Notes under the pieces: model-generated
Told to the model about the DNA's origin: nothing
What the model saw: only the letters and a program-made list of their open reading frames with translations
Database searches by the model: none
Assembly (NCBI RefSeq): GCF_900095845.1
Contig: NZ_FMIX01000004.1
Coordinates: 131,501 to 195,500 of the forward strand
Length of the DNA: 64,000 nucleotides
Source of the DNA: Streptococcus timonensis
GTDB lineage: Bacteria > Bacillota > Bacilli > Lactobacillales > Streptococcaceae
Reading direction: 5' to 3'
Made by a program: the position numbers and the translations under genes
Shown here: in pieces, positions 44,336 through 54,744 of the stretch
How positions within the stretch are numbered: position 1 is the first letter of the stretch
How the letters are laid out: each line of letters begins with the position of its first letter

Positions 44336-46651
44336 ATGGTAGTTAAGACTGTCGTTGAAGCACAAGACATTTTTGAAAAAGCTTGGGAAGGCTTCAAAGG
44401 TGTTGATTGGAAAGAAAAAGTAAGTGTGTCTCGTTTCGTTCAAGCAAACTACACACCATATGATGGAGATGAAAGTTTCCTTGCTGGACCAACAGAACGT
44501 TCACTTCACATCAAAAAAATCGTAGAAGAAACTAAAGCACACTACGAAGAAACTCGTTTCCCAATGGATACTCGTCCAACTTCTATTGCTGATATTCCAG
44601 CTGGATTTATCGACAAAGAAAATGAATTGATCTTCGGTATCCAAAATGATGAACTCTTCAAATTGAACTTCATGCCAAAAGGTGGTATCCGTATGGCTGA
44701 AACTACTTTGAAAGAAAACGGTTATGAGCCAGATCCAGCTGTTCACGAAATTTTCACTAAATACGTTACAACAGTAAACGATGGTATCTTCCGTGCATAT
44801 ACTTCTAACATTCTTCGTGCTCGTCACGCCCACACTGTAACTGGTCTTCCAGACTCATACTCACGTGGACGTATCATTGGTGTGTACGCACGTCTTGCTC
44901 TTTATGGAGCTGACTTCTTGATGCAAGAAAAATTGAATGATTGGAATGCTATCAAAGAAATCGATGAAGAAACAATCCGTCTTCGTGAAGAAATCAACCT
45001 TCAATACAAAGCATTACAAGAAGTTGTTCGTTTAGGTGACCTTTACGGAGTTGACGTTCGTAAACCAGCGATGAACGTTAAAGAAGCTATCCAATGGGTA
45101 AACATTGCCTTCATGGCTGTCTGCCGTGTTATCAACGGTGCAGCTACATCTCTAGGTCGTGTGCCAATCGTCTTGGATATCTTTGCTGAACGTGACCTTG
45201 CTCGTGGTACATTTACTGAATCAGAAATCCAAGAATTTGTTGACGATTTCGTTATGAAACTTCGTACAGTTAAATTCGGTCGTACAAAAGCTTATGACCA
45301 ATTGTACTCAGGTGACCCAACCTTCATCACAACTTCTATGGCTGGTATGGGTAACGACGGTCGTCACCGTGTTACTAAGATGGACTACCGTTTCTTGAAC
45401 ACTTTGGACAACATCGGTAACTCTCCAGAGCCAAACTTGACAGTTCTTTGGACTGACCAATTGCCATATAGCTTCCGTCGCTACTGTATGCACATGAGTC
45501 ACAAGCACTCTTCTATCCAATACGAAGGTGTAACAACAATGGCTAAAGATGGATACGGTGAAATGAGCTGTATCTCATGTTGTGTATCTCCACTTGACCC
45601 TGAAAACGAAGAACAACGTCACAATATCCAGTACTTCGGTGCTCGTGTTAACGTTCTTAAAGCTCTTCTTACTGGTTTGAACGGTGGATATGACGACGTA
45701 CATAAAGACTACAAAGTATTTGACATCGATCCTATTCTTGACGATGTTCTTGAATTCGAATCAGTTAAAGCTAACTTTGAAAAATCTCTTGACTGGTTGA
45801 CTGACACTTACGTAGATGCTTTGAACATCATCCACTACATGACTGACAAGTACAACTACGAAGCTGTTCAAATGGCCTTCTTGCCAACTAAACAACGTGC
45901 CAACATGGGATTCGGTATCTGTGGATTCGCAAATACTGTTGACACATTGTCAGCTATCAAGTACGCTACAGTTAAACCAATCCGTGACGAAAATGGTTAC
46001 ATCTACGATTACGAAACAATCGGTGAATACCCACGTTGGGGTGAAGATGACCCACGTTCAAACGAATTGGCAGAATGGTTGATTGAAGCTTATACAACTC
46101 GTCTACGTAGCCACAAACTGTACAAAGACGCTGAAGCTACAGTTTCACTTCTTACAATCACATCTAACGTTGCTTACTCTAAACAAACTGGTAACTCACC
46201 AGTTCACAAAGGTGTATACCTCAACGAAGATGGTTCTGTGAACTTGTCTAAACTTGAATTCTTCTCACCAGGTGCTAACCCATCTAACAAAGCTAAAGGT
46301 GGATGGTTGCAAAACTTGAACTCACTTGCTAGCCTTGACTTTGGTTACGCAGCTGATGGTATCTCTTTGACTACACAAGTATCACCACGTGCTCTTGGTA
46401 AGACTCATGACGAGCAAGTAGAAAACTTGGTAACAATCCTTGATGGTTACTTCGAAAACGGTGGACAACACGTTAACTTGAACGTTATGGACTTGAACGA
46501 TGTTTACGAAAAGATTATGTCAGGTGAAGACGTAATCGTACGTATCTCAGGATACTGTGTAAATACTAAATACCTCACTCCAGAACAAAAAACTGAATTG
46601 ACACAACGTGTCTTCCACGAAGTTCTTTCTATGGATGATGCATTGCTTTAA
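44336..46651 (+). CDS. pflB: formate acetyltransferase (pyruvate formate-lyase)
   Basis: PFL (771 aa) converts pyruvate and CoA to acetyl-CoA and formate in anaerobic mixed-acid fermentation. The catalytic cysteine pair is in [14 protein letters not shown]. The C-terminal glycyl-radical motif reads [13 protein letters not shown], with the radical glycine in SGY. The activating enzyme is not in this window. Codon use is strongly biased to preferred codons, as for a very abundant enzyme. It is monocistronic with a terminator. Confidence 0.96.
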   Translation: MVVKTVVEAQDIFEKAWEGFKGVDWKEKVSVSRFVQANYTPYDGDESFLAGPTERSLHIKKIVEETKAHYEETRFPMDTRPTSIADIPAGFIDKENELIFGIQNDELFKLNFMPKGGIRMAETTLKENGYEPDPAVHEIFTKYVTTVNDGIFRAYTSNILRARHAHTVTGLPDSYSRGRIIGVYARLALYGADFLMQEKLNDWNAIKEIDEETIRLREEINLQYKALQEVVRLGDLYGVDVRKPAMNVKEAIQWVNIAFMAVCRVINGAATSLGRVPIVLDIFAERDLARGTFTESEIQEFVDDFVMKLRTVKFGRTKAYDQLYSGDPTFITTSMAGMGNDGRHRVTKMDYRFLNTLDNIGNSPEPNLTVLWTDQLPYSFRRYCMHMSHKHSSIQYEGVTTMAKDGYGEMSCISCCVSPLDPENEEQRHNIQYFGARVNVLKALLTGLNGGYDDVHKDYKVFDIDPILDDVLEFESVKANFEKSLDWLTDTYVDALNIIHYMTDKYNYEAVQMAFLPTKQRANMGFGICGFANTVDTLSAIKYATVKPIRDENGYIYDYETIGEYPRWGEDDPRSNELAEWLIEAYTTRLRSHKLYKDAEATVSLLTITSNVAYSKQTGNSPVHKGVYLNEDGSVNLSKLEFFSPGANPSNKAKGGWLQNLNSLASLDFGYAADGISLTTQVSPRALGKTHDEQVENLVTILDGYFENGGQHVNLNVMDLNDVYEKIMSGEDVIVRISGYCVNTKYLTPEQKTELTQRVFHEVLSMDDALL

Positions 46652-46674
46652 GATTCAGCAATAATTAAAATTTA

Positions 46675-46700
46675 AGCCAGTCATTATGACTGGCTTTTTC
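46675..46700 (+). terminator. terminator of pflB
   Basis: AGCCAGTC (46675-46682) pairs with GACTGGCT (46688-46695), followed by a T-run. Confidence 0.9.
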
Positions 46701-46725
46701 TATAAAAATTTTTTCAAAAAAAGTT

Positions 46726-46775
46726 AGTCAAATTTGGTCAAATGCGTTGACTAAAACTGACCAAAGTGATATACT
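46726..46775 (+). promoter_or_regulatory. clpL promoter with CtsR box
   Basis: AGTCAAATTTGGTCAAA (46726-46742) fits the CtsR direct repeat RGTCAAANANRGTCAAA except at one spacer base. TTGACT (46747-46752), 17 bp and TATACT (46770-46775) form the promoter. A degenerate inverted copy (TTGACTAAAACTGACC) runs into the -35. CtsR repression released by heat is the expected control. Confidence 0.85.
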
Positions 46776-46810
46776 AAGAACATAAGGATAAGGAAAGTCC
46801 TTAGAAAACC

Positions 46811-46849
46811 TTGATTTTAAGATGATTGTATATACTATCTTAAGATCAA
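46811..46849 (+). promoter_or_regulatory. hairpin in the clpL 5' untranslated region
   Basis: TTGATTTTAAGAT (46811-46823) pairs with ATCTTAAGATCAA (46837-46849), 13 bp with one G-U wobble and a 13-base loop. The stem is A/U-rich and lies just upstream of the ribosome site of the small ORF, which suits a temperature-sensitive structure. It has no T-tract. Confidence 0.55.
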
Positions 46850-46883
46850 AGTATGGGTAAAACCTAGAAAAGAGGTACAACCT

Positions 46884-46976
46884 ATGGTTAACATTAGTAT
46901 TTTTAGAAGTCCAATCGCAAAACCTGTATTGGATAAAGAAAAACCTGAAATTATACGTAGAGTAGCAAATAGCTAG
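46884..46976 (+). CDS. 30-residue small ORF upstream of clpL
   Basis: An ATG at 46884 with AGAGG nine bases upstream opens a 30-codon frame, MVNISIFRSPIAKPVLDKEK followed by PEIIRRVANS, ending in TAG. It lies on the clpL transcript, 80 bases before the clpL start, between the two CtsR boxes. Its basic, proline-containing sequence is not obviously random but I recognise no family. It could be a leader peptide or a small stress protein. Confidence 0.5.
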   Translation: MVNISIFRSPIAKPVLDKEKPEIIRRVANS

Positions 46977-46996
46977 TCTAAATTTTTTGAAACAAA

Positions 46997-47013
46997 GGTC
47001 AGATAAAGTCAAA
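46997..47013 (+). promoter_or_regulatory. second CtsR box, downstream of the promoter
   Basis: GGTCAGATAAAGTCAAA matches 16 of 17 positions of the CtsR direct repeat and is followed by an inverted TTTTGACT. It lies about 225 bp after the -10 and 43 bp before clpL, so it could act as a roadblock or mark a second promoter. Confidence 0.7.
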
Positions 47014-47056
47014 TTATTTTGACTAAGTAAATTTGAAAACAAACGAGGTATGAAAT

Positions 47057-49159
47057 ATGAATAACAACTTTAATAACTTTAACAACATGGATGATTTATT
47101 TAATCAATTGATGGGTGGTATGCGTGGATACAGTTCAGAAAATCGTCGTTACTTGATTAACGGCCGTGAAGTAACGCCTGAAGAATTCGCTATTTACCGT
47201 CAAACTGGTCAACTTCCAAGCGAAGGAAGTGAACAAGCTCAGTACGTTCAAGGTAAAGGTATGAAACAAGATGGGATTCTTGCAAAACTTGGACGTAACT
47301 TAACAGCAGAAGCACGTGAAGGTAAGTTAGATCCGGTTATTGGACGTAATAAAGAAATCCAAGAAACTTCTGAAATTCTTTCTCGTCGCACAAAGAATAA
47401 TCCAGTTCTCGTTGGTGATGCTGGTGTTGGTAAAACTGCAGTAGTAGAAGGATTGGCCCAAGCTATCGTGAACGGTGACGTTCCTGCAGCAATCAAGAAC
47501 AAAGAGATTATTTCTATTGATATTTCTGGACTTGAAGCTGGTACTCAATACCGTGGTAGCTTTGAAGAAAATATTCAAAACTTGGTAAACGAAGTCAAAG
47601 AAGCTGGAAATATTATCCTTTTCTTCGACGAAATTCACCAAATCCTTGGTGCTGGTAGCACAGGTGATGGTCAAGGGTCTAAAGGTCTTGCTGATATCTT
47701 GAAACCAGCTCTTTCACGTGGTGAATTGACAGTGATTGGTGCAACTACTCAAGATGAATACCGTAATACCATCTTGAAAAACGCAGCCCTTGCTCGTCGT
47801 TTCAACGAAGTGAAGGTTAATGCTCCATCTGCTGAAGATACTTTCAAGATTCTTCAAGGTATTCGAGATCTTTATCAACAACACCACAATGTTATTTTGC
47901 CAGATGAAGTCTTGAAAGCTGCCGTTGATTACTCTGTTCAATATATTCCACAACGTAGCTTGCCGGATAAGGCTATTGACCTTGTAGATGTGACAGCTGC
48001 TCACTTGGCAGCACAACACCCAGTGACAGATGTACATGCAGTTGAGCACGAAATTCAAGCGGAAAAAATTAAACAAGAAGAAGCTGCGGCTAAAGAAGAT
48101 TACGAAGCAGCTCTAAATGCAAAAGTCCGTATCGAAGAGCTTGAAAAGCAAATTGCTAATCATACAGAAGATCACAAGGTTACAGCCACTGTAAATGATG
48201 TAGCTGAGTCTGTCGAACGGATGACTGGAATCCCAGTATCACAAATGGGTGCAACCGATATCGAACGATTGAAAGATATGGGTCACCGTTTGCAAACGAA
48301 AGTCATTGGCCAAGACAAGGCTGTTGAGGCAGTAGCAAAAGCCATCCGTCGTAACCGTGCTGGTTTTGATGAAGGAAACCGTCCAATCGGTAGCTTCCTC
48401 TTTGTAGGTCCTACTGGTGTTGGTAAGACTGAGTTGGCTAAACAATTGGCTCTTGATATGTTCGGAACTAAAGATGCTATCATCCGTTTGGACATGTCAG
48501 AATATAGCGACCGTACAGCCGTATCTAAATTGATTGGTACAACTGCAGGTTATGTTGGTTACGATGACAACAACAATACCTTGACAGAACGCGTCCGTCG
48601 CAATCCATACTCAATCGTACTTTTGGATGAGATTGAAAAGGCTGACCCTCAAGTCATCACCCTTCTCCTCCAAGTTTTGGACGATGGTCGTTTGACAGAT
48701 GGTCAAGGTAACACTGTCAACTTCAAGAATACGGTGATTATCGCAACTTCAAACGCAGGCTTTGGTTACGAAGCTAACTTGACAGAAGATGCTGATAAAC
48801 CAGAACTTATGGATCGTTTGAAACCTTACTTCCGTCCAGAATTCCTTAACCGTTTCAATGCTGTCATCGAATTCTCACACTTGAGCAAAGAAGATCTTTC
48901 TAAGATTGTAGACCTTATGTTGGTTGAAGTTAACAAGACGCTTTCTAAGAAAGACATTGACTTGGCAGTGAGCGAAGCTGCTAAAGAATACATGACTGAA
49001 GAAGGCTACGATGAAGTCATGGGTGTTCGTCCACTCCGTCGTGTGGTTGAACAACAAATCCGTGATAAAGTCACAGACTTCCACTTGGATAACCTTGATG
49101 CTAAACACCTAGAAGCTGACATGGAAGATGGTGTTTTGGTCATTCGTGAAAAAGCCTAA
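47057..49159 (+). CDS. clpL: ATP-dependent chaperone ClpL
   Basis: ClpL (700 aa) is a class I Clp/Hsp100 ATPase with two AAA+ modules but without the N-terminal Clp-N repeat. It starts with an Asn/Phe-rich stretch ([20 protein letters not shown]). Walker A motifs are GDAGVGKTA (~118-126) and GPTGVGKTE (~455-463); Walker B sequences are ILFFDEIHQ and [13 protein letters not shown] short middle region (~340-365) is coiled-coil. I see no clear IGF-type ClpP loop, consistent with a disaggregase role. Two CtsR boxes upstream indicate heat-shock control. Confidence 0.93.
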   Translation: MNNNFNNFNNMDDLFNQLMGGMRGYSSENRRYLINGREVTPEEFAIYRQTGQLPSEGSEQAQYVQGKGMKQDGILAKLGRNLTAEAREGKLDPVIGRNKEIQETSEILSRRTKNNPVLVGDAGVGKTAVVEGLAQAIVNGDVPAAIKNKEIISIDISGLEAGTQYRGSFEENIQNLVNEVKEAGNIILFFDEIHQILGAGSTGDGQGSKGLADILKPALSRGELTVIGATTQDEYRNTILKNAALARRFNEVKVNAPSAEDTFKILQGIRDLYQQHHNVILPDEVLKAAVDYSVQYIPQRSLPDKAIDLVDVTAAHLAAQHPVTDVHAVEHEIQAEKIKQEEAAAKEDYEAALNAKVRIEELEKQIANHTEDHKVTATVNDVAESVERMTGIPVSQMGATDIERLKDMGHRLQTKVIGQDKAVEAVAKAIRRNRAGFDEGNRPIGSFLFVGPTGVGKTELAKQLALDMFGTKDAIIRLDMSEYSDRTAVSKLIGTTAGYVGYDDNNNTLTERVRRNPYSIVLLDEIEKADPQVITLLLQVLDDGRLTDGQGNTVNFKNTVIIATSNAGFGYEANLTEDADKPELMDRLKPYFRPEFLNRFNAVIEFSHLSKEDLSKIVDLMLVEVNKTLSKKDIDLAVSEAAKEYMTEEGYDEVMGVRPLRRVVEQQIRDKVTDFHLDNLDAKHLEADMEDGVLVIREKA

Positions 49160-49181
49160 ATCAAGATTTAGAAAATAAAAA

Positions 49182-49215
49182 AAGGAACCAGTTCAAAAGC
49201 TGGTTTCTTTTTTTA
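49182..49215. terminator. terminator between clpL and luxS
   Basis: AAGGAACCAG (49182-49191) pairs with CTGGTTTCTT (49200-49209), with one G-U pair, followed by T7 and preceded by A7. It serves both convergent genes. Confidence 0.88.
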
Positions 49216-49218
49216 TTA

Positions 49219-49701
49219 TCAGATGACATGACGTTCAAAGGCATCGTCTGAGATTCCTTGTTGGAGAATCAATTTTGCCCATTCCTTAGCAGAAAAGAGG
49301 CTGTGATCCTTGTAGTTTCCGCAAGATTCAATAGTTGTTCCTGGGACATCTTCCCAAGTTGTTGTTTCAGCGATTTCCTTCAGTGAATCCTTGATGACAG
49401 CTGCGATTTCAGCGCTAGAATGACGTCCCCACATAATCATATGAAAACCGGTACGACAACCAAATGGTGAACAATCGATCATACCGTCGATGCGAGTACG
49501 GATTAGCTTAGCCAAGAGGTGCTCAATAGTATGAAGTCCAGCAGTAGGGATAGAGTCCTCATTTGGTTGAACCAAGCGAATATCAAAATTAGAGATGATA
49601 TCTCCCTTAGGACCTGTTTCTTCTCCAATCAAGCGGACATAAGGAGCTTTTACAATCGTATGATCTAGTTCAAAACTTTCAACAATAACTTCTTTTGGCA
49701 T
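49219..49701 (-). CDS. luxS: S-ribosylhomocysteine lyase LuxS
   Basis: LuxS (160 aa) cleaves S-ribosylhomocysteine to homocysteine and DPD, the precursor of autoinducer-2. Metal ligands are His57 and His61 in [10 protein letters not shown] plus Cys127 in [10 protein letters not shown]; Glu60 and Cys82 ([11 protein letters not shown]) are catalytic. The ATG at 49701 gives the standard start [15 protein letters not shown] non-canonical start five codons upstream is unnecessary. An extended -10 promoter (TGATATAAT) lies upstream. Confidence 0.96.
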   Translation of the reverse strand: MPKEVIVESFELDHTIVKAPYVRLIGEETGPKGDIISNFDIRLVQPNEDSIPTAGLHTIEHLLAKLIRTRIDGMIDCSPFGCRTGFHMIMWGRHSSAEIAAVIKDSLKEIAETTTWEDVPGTTIESCGNYKDHSLFSAKEWAKLILQQGISDDAFERHVI

Positions 49702-49728
49702 AGTGTTTCCTTTCAACTTTCTCCTTTC

Positions 49729-49737
49729 ATTATATCA
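49729..49737 (-). promoter_or_regulatory. extended -10 promoter of luxS
   Basis: The minus strand reads TGATATAAT (49737-49729), about 30 bp before the luxS start. Confidence 0.6.
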
Positions 49738-49813
49738 TAAAGATATAGTTGATAAACGGCTATAATAGAATTTTTCCTAAAAAGATGTTCATATTAGAAA
49801 TAGAGGAAGAAAA

Positions 49814-49847
49814 AATTTTCAAATAAATTTGAAAAATTCTGAAAATT
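49814..49847 (+). promoter_or_regulatory. tandem CodY boxes upstream of aliA
   Basis: AAAATTCTGAAAATT (49833-49847) matches 13 of 15 CodY positions and ends 3 bp before the -35. AATTTTCAAATAAAT (49814-49828) is a weaker 12 of 15 match. The strong box is nearly the same as that before ilvB, which suggests co-regulation of peptide import and branched-chain amino acid synthesis. Confidence 0.72.
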
Positions 49848-49850
49848 GTA

Positions 49851-49879
49851 TTGACACATGGCTGAAAAGGGACTATAAT
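49851..49879 (+). promoter_or_regulatory. promoter of aliA
   Basis: Consensus TTGACA (49851-49856), 17 bp and TATAAT (49874-49879) lie 27 bp before the ATG. Confidence 0.88.
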
Positions 49880-49906
49880 GTATAAAAAGTCATAAAGGAG
49901 TTTATT

Positions 49907-51889
49907 ATGAAATTTTCAAAAGTAATGGCCCTAGCAGGAGTGACTCTGTTAGCGTCAGGTGTTTTGGCAGCTTGTTCAGGTTCAGGCTCTAGTGCAAAAG
50001 GTGAGAAAACTTTTTCTTACGTTTATGAAACAGATCCAGACAGCCTCAACTATCTGACAACTGGTAAGGCTGCGGTTGCTAATATCACAAGTAATGTTGT
50101 TGACGGTTTGATGGAGAATGACCGTTACGGGAACTTCGTGCCATCTATGGCAGAAGACTGGTCAGTATCTAAAGATGGTTTGACTTACACTTATACAATC
50201 CGTAAAGATGCTAAGTGGTACACTTCTGAAGGTGAAGAGTATGCACCTGTGAAAGCTCAAGACTTTGTAACAGGTCTTAAATATGCAGCTGACAATAAGT
50301 CAGAAGCCCTTTATCTTGTTCAAGAATCCATTAAAGGTCTTGACGCTTATGTCAAAGGTGAAGTAAAAGACTTCTCAGAAGTTGGAATCAAGGCAATTGA
50401 TGATCAAACTGTTCAATACACTTTGAATAAACCAGAAAGCTTCTGGAACTCTAAGACAACCATGGGTATTCTTGCACCAGTCAATGAAGAATTCCTTACT
50501 TCTAAAGGAAGTGACTTTGCCAAGGCAACTGATCCAAGCAGTATTCTTTACAACGGTCCTTTCTTGTTGAAATCATTGGTAGCAAAATCTTCAGTAGAAT
50601 TTGAAAAGAATCCAAACTACTGGGATAAGGACAATGTTCATATTGATAAAGTAAAACTATCATTCTGGGATGGTCAAGATACAGGAAAACTTGCAGACAC
50701 CTTTAAGGATGGTGGCTTCTCAATGGCTCGTCTCTTCCCAACAAGTGCAGGATATCCTGAACTTGAAAAAGAGTTTAAGGATAACATCGTTTATACACCA
50801 CAAGATTCTGCTACTTTCTTGGTTGGGACAAATATTGACCGTCGGTCTTACAAGTATACTTCTAAGACTACAGATGAGCAAAAGACATCAACTAAAAAAG
50901 CTCTCCTAAACAAAGACTTCCGTCAAGCCATCGCCTTTGGTTTTGATAGAACTGCTTATGCTTCTCAAGTAAATGGAGAAAGTGGAGCAAGCAAACTTCT
51001 TCGTAATTTGTTTGTACCACCAACATTTGTTCAAGCTGATGGTAAAAACTTTGGTGAGTTAGTTAAAGAAAAATTGGTAACCTATGGTGATGAGTGGAAA
51101 GATGTCAATCTAGATGACGCTCAAGATGGTCTTTACAATCCTGAAAAAGCGAAAGCAGAATTTGCAAAGGCTAAGACAGCTCTTCAAGCAGAAGGTGTTC
51201 AATTCCCAATCCACTTGGATATGCCAGTCGACCAGACCAATACTACTAAAGTTCAACGTGTTCAATCATTGAAACAATCGCTTGAAGCAACATTAGGAAC
51301 TGACAATGTTGTTATTGACATTCAACAACTTCAAAAAGATGAAGTTCTTAATGTTACCTACTTTGCTGAAACAGCTGCTGGAGAAGATTGGGATCTCTCA
51401 GATAACGTTGGATGGTCTCCAGACTACATTGACCCATCTACTTACCTTGATATCATCAAACCGTCTGTAGGTGAAAATACTAAGACTTATCTAGGATTTG
51501 ATTCTGGTACAAACAACGCCGCTGCCAAACAAGTTGGTTTGGAAGATTACGAAAAGATGGTTGTTGAAGCTGACAATGAAGTCACAGATGTTTCAAAACG
51601 TTATGATAAATATGCTGCTGCCCAAGCATGGTTGACAGATAGTGCTTTGATTATCCCAACAACTTCTCAAACTGGACGTCCAATGTTGTCTAAGATGGTA
51701 CCATTCACCCTTCCATTTGCATACTCAGGTAACAAGGGTATGAGTGAAGCCCTCTTGTACAAGTATCTTGAACTTCAAGATAAACCAGTAACTGCTGATG
51801 AATATCAAAAAGCTCAAGATAAATGGAAGAAAGAAAAAGAAGAATCTAATAAAAAAGTGCAAGAAGATCTTGCTAACCATGTAAAATAA
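49907..51889 (+). CDS. aliA: oligopeptide-binding lipoprotein AliA/AliB-like
   Basis: This 660-aa surface lipoprotein delivers oligopeptides to the Ami ABC permease. It has a lipoprotein signal with lipobox LAAC (Cys23) and an SBP_bac_5 domain covering the rest (KTFSYVYETDPDSLNYLTTG; FVTGLKYAADNKSEALYLVQ; DFRQAIAFGFDRTAYASQ). The C-terminus is a charged helix (WKKEKEESNKKVQEDLANHVK-like). The permease genes are not nearby, as usual for AliA/AliB orphans. The choice of AliA over AliB follows the position beside pbp1A. A strong promoter, CodY boxes and a terminator frame the gene. Confidence 0.92.
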   Translation: MKFSKVMALAGVTLLASGVLAACSGSGSSAKGEKTFSYVYETDPDSLNYLTTGKAAVANITSNVVDGLMENDRYGNFVPSMAEDWSVSKDGLTYTYTIRKDAKWYTSEGEEYAPVKAQDFVTGLKYAADNKSEALYLVQESIKGLDAYVKGEVKDFSEVGIKAIDDQTVQYTLNKPESFWNSKTTMGILAPVNEEFLTSKGSDFAKATDPSSILYNGPFLLKSLVAKSSVEFEKNPNYWDKDNVHIDKVKLSFWDGQDTGKLADTFKDGGFSMARLFPTSAGYPELEKEFKDNIVYTPQDSATFLVGTNIDRRSYKYTSKTTDEQKTSTKKALLNKDFRQAIAFGFDRTAYASQVNGESGASKLLRNLFVPPTFVQADGKNFGELVKEKLVTYGDEWKDVNLDDAQDGLYNPEKAKAEFAKAKTALQAEGVQFPIHLDMPVDQTNTTKVQRVQSLKQSLEATLGTDNVVIDIQQLQKDEVLNVTYFAETAAGEDWDLSDNVGWSPDYIDPSTYLDIIKPSVGENTKTYLGFDSGTNNAAAKQVGLEDYEKMVVEADNEVTDVSKRYDKYAAAQAWLTDSALIIPTTSQTGRPMLSKMVPFTLPFAYSGNKGMSEALLYKYLELQDKPVTADEYQKAQDKWKKEKEESNKKVQEDLANHVK

Positions 51890-51919
51890 AAAATGGAGTT
51901 AGTTATCTAACTCCATTTT
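51890..51919. terminator. terminator between aliA and pbp1A
   Basis: AAAATGGAGTTAG (51890-51902) and CTAACTCCATTTT (51907-51919) form a perfect 13-bp stem around TTAT immediately after the aliA stop. Confidence 0.92.
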
Positions 51920-51942
51920 CTTATATTCTAAAAGAATTTGGT

Positions 51943-54084
51943 TTATCGAGGATTTCTATTTATGTTTGGCTCGTAAGTATTTGCGTTGTTTGTGTTGTTT
52001 GCATTATTTGAATTGTTTGCATTGTTTGTTGTTTCCTGAGTCGTTTCTTGAGTTGTGTCTTCTGTAGAAACGATTGGGGCCTCAGTCACTATAGGTTGTT
52101 GGATTGTTGGATTCGTCCAGTTATTGCGAGCTCCATTTTTAAAGACATATCCACCACTTCGATAAAGACCTTCAGGCATTGTCCAATCACCAGGGTTATC
52201 ATTTTCAGCGAGATATTCCATCATTGAACGATAAATGCTACCAGCAACTCTAAATCCGTCACCAACAATTGGTGTCAATCGGTTGGAGTAACCAGTCCAT
52301 ACTGCCATTGAGTATTTACGTGTATAGCCGACAAACATTTCATCAGGAGCGACATACTGATCGGTTTTGATATGATTCTCAATTTCAGCATCAGTATAGT
52401 TTGATGTACCAGTTTTACCCGCTTGAGGTAACCAAGAAATGTAAGCACCAGTACCGGTTCCATAATATAGTACTGTTTTCATCATCTCCGTCATCATATA
52501 AGCTGTTGTTTCTTTCATAGCACGAGTACCAGGGTCGGAGAATTCCTTAGAACTTCCGTCACTGAATACTACTTTGTTGATGTACATTGGCTTATAATAA
52601 GTACCACCATTCGCAAATGCGGCATAAGCTGCAGCCATTTTTTCACTGCTCGCTCCATACTGCTTACCTGTTTCAGTCGTATTACTTGAGATGGCGTTAA
52701 CGTAAAGCATAGATGGATAATCAATACCAAGACCATTTAAGAATGTTTTAGCTCTATCAAGGCCGACCTTATTCAGTGTTTCAACGGCTGGAACATTTCG
52801 AGATTGTTGAATTGCATATTGGAGAGTAATGTTTCCATAGTAACTTCTATCCCAGTTGAGGACAGGATCATTAGTACCTGGGAAATTATAAGGGACATCC
52901 TTCAACATATAAGCAGTAGAATCATAAACTCCATATTCAAGTGCTGGAGCATAGTCTGTGATTGGTTTCATTGTAGAACCCCAGTCACGATTGGTTTCAA
53001 CTGCTTGGTTGAGACCAAATGATACGTTACTAGCTTGGTGGCGTGAACCAAGCTGAGCAATAACTTTTCCATTAGTGACATCTACAATAGTAGAAGCAGC
53101 TTGGAAGTCATCATCAGGATAATGAACGTATTCATCAGTATTATAAATATCCCATAGTTTCTTCTGAACATCTTGGTCGACGTTTGTATAGATATCCATA
53201 CCTGTAGTTAAGAGGTTATATCCAGTTTCTTGTTCAACTTGATCAATGACTTCTTTAAGGTAATTGTCTAAATATTGAGGATAGGTGTTGCTACCTTTAA
53301 GACTTTGTAAACCATCAGTGATAGGTGTATTTATTGCTGTTTCGTATTGCTCTGATGAGAGATACCCTTGGCGTTGCATTTCTGACAATACAAGGTTTCG
53401 ACGTTGTTGTGCTTCTTCAGGGTGCGAATAAGGGTCGTACTGGTTCGGTGCTTGAGGCATTCCAGCAAGAAGGGCTAATTGAGGGATGGACAAGTCTTTT
53501 AAATCTTTGCCGTAGTAATTTTGAGCTGCTGTTTGCATCCCATAGTTACCGTTTGACATGTAGACTTTATTAATGTAGTATGTTAAAATTTCTTGCTTGG
53601 TTGCAGTTCTTTCCAATTGAATAGCTAGCCAAGCTTCTTGAGCCTTACGCGCAATAGTTTGATCAGCAGTTGAAGTTGAGAAATAAGTTAATTTAATCAA
53701 CTGTTGAGTCAAGGTTGAACCACCTTGAAGACCATTGCTGCGAAGATTTCTTAAGAAAGCTCCGAAAATACGGATGCTATCAATTCCTCTGTGGTTGAAG
53801 AAACGATGGTCCTCTATAGATACAATCGCATTAACCAAATCTGTAGGGATTTCATTGCTTTGAGCATTTACTCGTCGTTCAGCACCTAAGTCAGCTATAA
53901 GTTCATTTTTATTGTCGTAAATTTTACTCGAAGTTGTTGCAACTAGCTTGGTTTCGGAAAGTTCAGGAGCTTGAACTATGTAAAAGAGAAAGATACTTCC
54001 GCCGATTAGTACTATTGTAAGAAAGATTGTTAAAAATCCAATCCCTAAGTACTTAGCTATGCGCAAGAAAAATTGTTTGTTCAT
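51943..54084 (-). CDS. pbp1A: class A penicillin-binding protein 1A
   Basis: PBP1A (713 aa) polymerises and cross-links peptidoglycan. After a short cytoplasmic tail and one membrane helix (~12-37), the GT51 domain carries [33 protein letters not shown] and [11 protein letters not shown]. The transpeptidase domain has the STMK active-site motif ([10 protein letters not shown]), QQSRNVP and GKTGTSNY. The tail (~675-713) is Asn/Thr-rich low complexity. In the region equivalent to the pneumococcal TSQF stretch this allele reads [12 protein letters not shown]. The start overlaps the recU stop by four bases. Confidence 0.95.
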   Translation of the reverse strand: MNKQFFLRIAKYLGIGFLTIFLTIVLIGGSIFLFYIVQAPELSETKLVATTSSKIYDNKNELIADLGAERRVNAQSNEIPTDLVNAIVSIEDHRFFNHRGIDSIRIFGAFLRNLRSNGLQGGSTLTQQLIKLTYFSTSTADQTIARKAQEAWLAIQLERTATKQEILTYYINKVYMSNGNYGMQTAAQNYYGKDLKDLSIPQLALLAGMPQAPNQYDPYSHPEEAQQRRNLVLSEMQRQGYLSSEQYETAINTPITDGLQSLKGSNTYPQYLDNYLKEVIDQVEQETGYNLLTTGMDIYTNVDQDVQKKLWDIYNTDEYVHYPDDDFQAASTIVDVTNGKVIAQLGSRHQASNVSFGLNQAVETNRDWGSTMKPITDYAPALEYGVYDSTAYMLKDVPYNFPGTNDPVLNWDRSYYGNITLQYAIQQSRNVPAVETLNKVGLDRAKTFLNGLGIDYPSMLYVNAISSNTTETGKQYGASSEKMAAAYAAFANGGTYYKPMYINKVVFSDGSSKEFSDPGTRAMKETTAYMMTEMMKTVLYYGTGTGAYISWLPQAGKTGTSNYTDAEIENHIKTDQYVAPDEMFVGYTRKYSMAVWTGYSNRLTPIVGDGFRVAGSIYRSMMEYLAENDNPGDWTMPEGLYRSGGYVFKNGARNNWTNPTIQQPIVTEAPIVSTEDTTQETTQETTNNANNSNNANNTNNANTYEPNINRNPR

Positions 54085-54677
54085 ATTGTTTTACCACCTA
54101 GTAAATGTTGTTTGACGATATCGAGATAGGGAATCTGAGGAAAAGCGTGCTGTTCAATCGCATAACCGTGCTCTCGAATATAATCAAGCGGCATTGATTT
54201 TTTCCCATTATCCTGCTGATAAAAGTGTATGAGATCAATGGCCGGTAATAAATACGTTTCTTGATAAGAAGAGAAATGAAGTAAAACAAAGCAAATCCCT
54301 TTTTGTTTAAGAACTTGTTCCATATGCTGAATCTGATGAGCATGGAAGTTCTTCATAGGAAGGGCAGTTTTTTGCCTCGTTTCTTTAGCTTCAAAATCGA
54401 TGTAGAATCCTTCATAAACTCCTGAGTAGTCAGTTGTAGATGCTTGTCTAAAATAAGCTTCAACAATTTTTGCTCGACTTCTCTGAGGGTAATCAACACG
54501 AACAATTTGGATGGGCGTTGGTTTTTTGTGTATTACGGCCACTCCATGGGTTAAGTAATAGTCGTTCGTTGAGTTAATCATCTTTTCAAAACTCATACCC
54601 CGATTTGCAAAATTTTTGGTCTGTGATGGGGTTAATTGTCTCTTATTTGATGAAACTTTATGTGGATAGTTGACCAT
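54081..54677 (-). CDS. recU: Holliday junction resolvase RecU
   Basis: RecU (198 aa) cuts Holliday junctions during recombination and chromosome segregation. It shows the nuclease core: [19 protein letters not shown] (~25-43), then [19 protein letters not shown] (~88-106), with the D...E-x-K metal-binding residues in [10 protein letters not shown]. The recU-pbp1A pairing is conserved in Gram-positives and links repair with septal wall synthesis. An extended -10 (TGGTATAAT) precedes it. Confidence 0.95.
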   Translation of the reverse strand: MVNYPHKVSSNKRQLTPSQTKNFANRGMSFEKMINSTNDYYLTHGVAVIHKKPTPIQIVRVDYPQRSRAKIVEAYFRQASTTDYSGVYEGFYIDFEAKETRQKTALPMKNFHAHQIQHMEQVLKQKGICFVLLHFSSYQETYLLPAIDLIHFYQQDNGKKSMPLDYIREHGYAIEQHAFPQIPYLDIVKQHLLGGKTI

Positions 54678-54709
54678 AGTTCTCCTTATTGGTACAATAA
54701 CATCACTCT

Positions 54710-54718
54710 ATTATACCA
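54710..54718 (-). promoter_or_regulatory. extended -10 promoter of recU-pbp1A
   Basis: The minus strand reads TGGTATAAT (54718-54710), about 33 bp before recU; it has no good -35. The intergenic region is shared with the divergent YpsA-like gene. Confidence 0.6.
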
Positions 54719-54744
54719 TAAAAGTATTCGGAAAGGATTAAAAA

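Noticed and set aside
49702..49906. A remnant of dexB or capsule genes between luxS and aliA
   Set aside because: All of the interval is explained by the two promoters, CodY boxes and AT-rich spacer. No coding remnant was recognisable in any frame.
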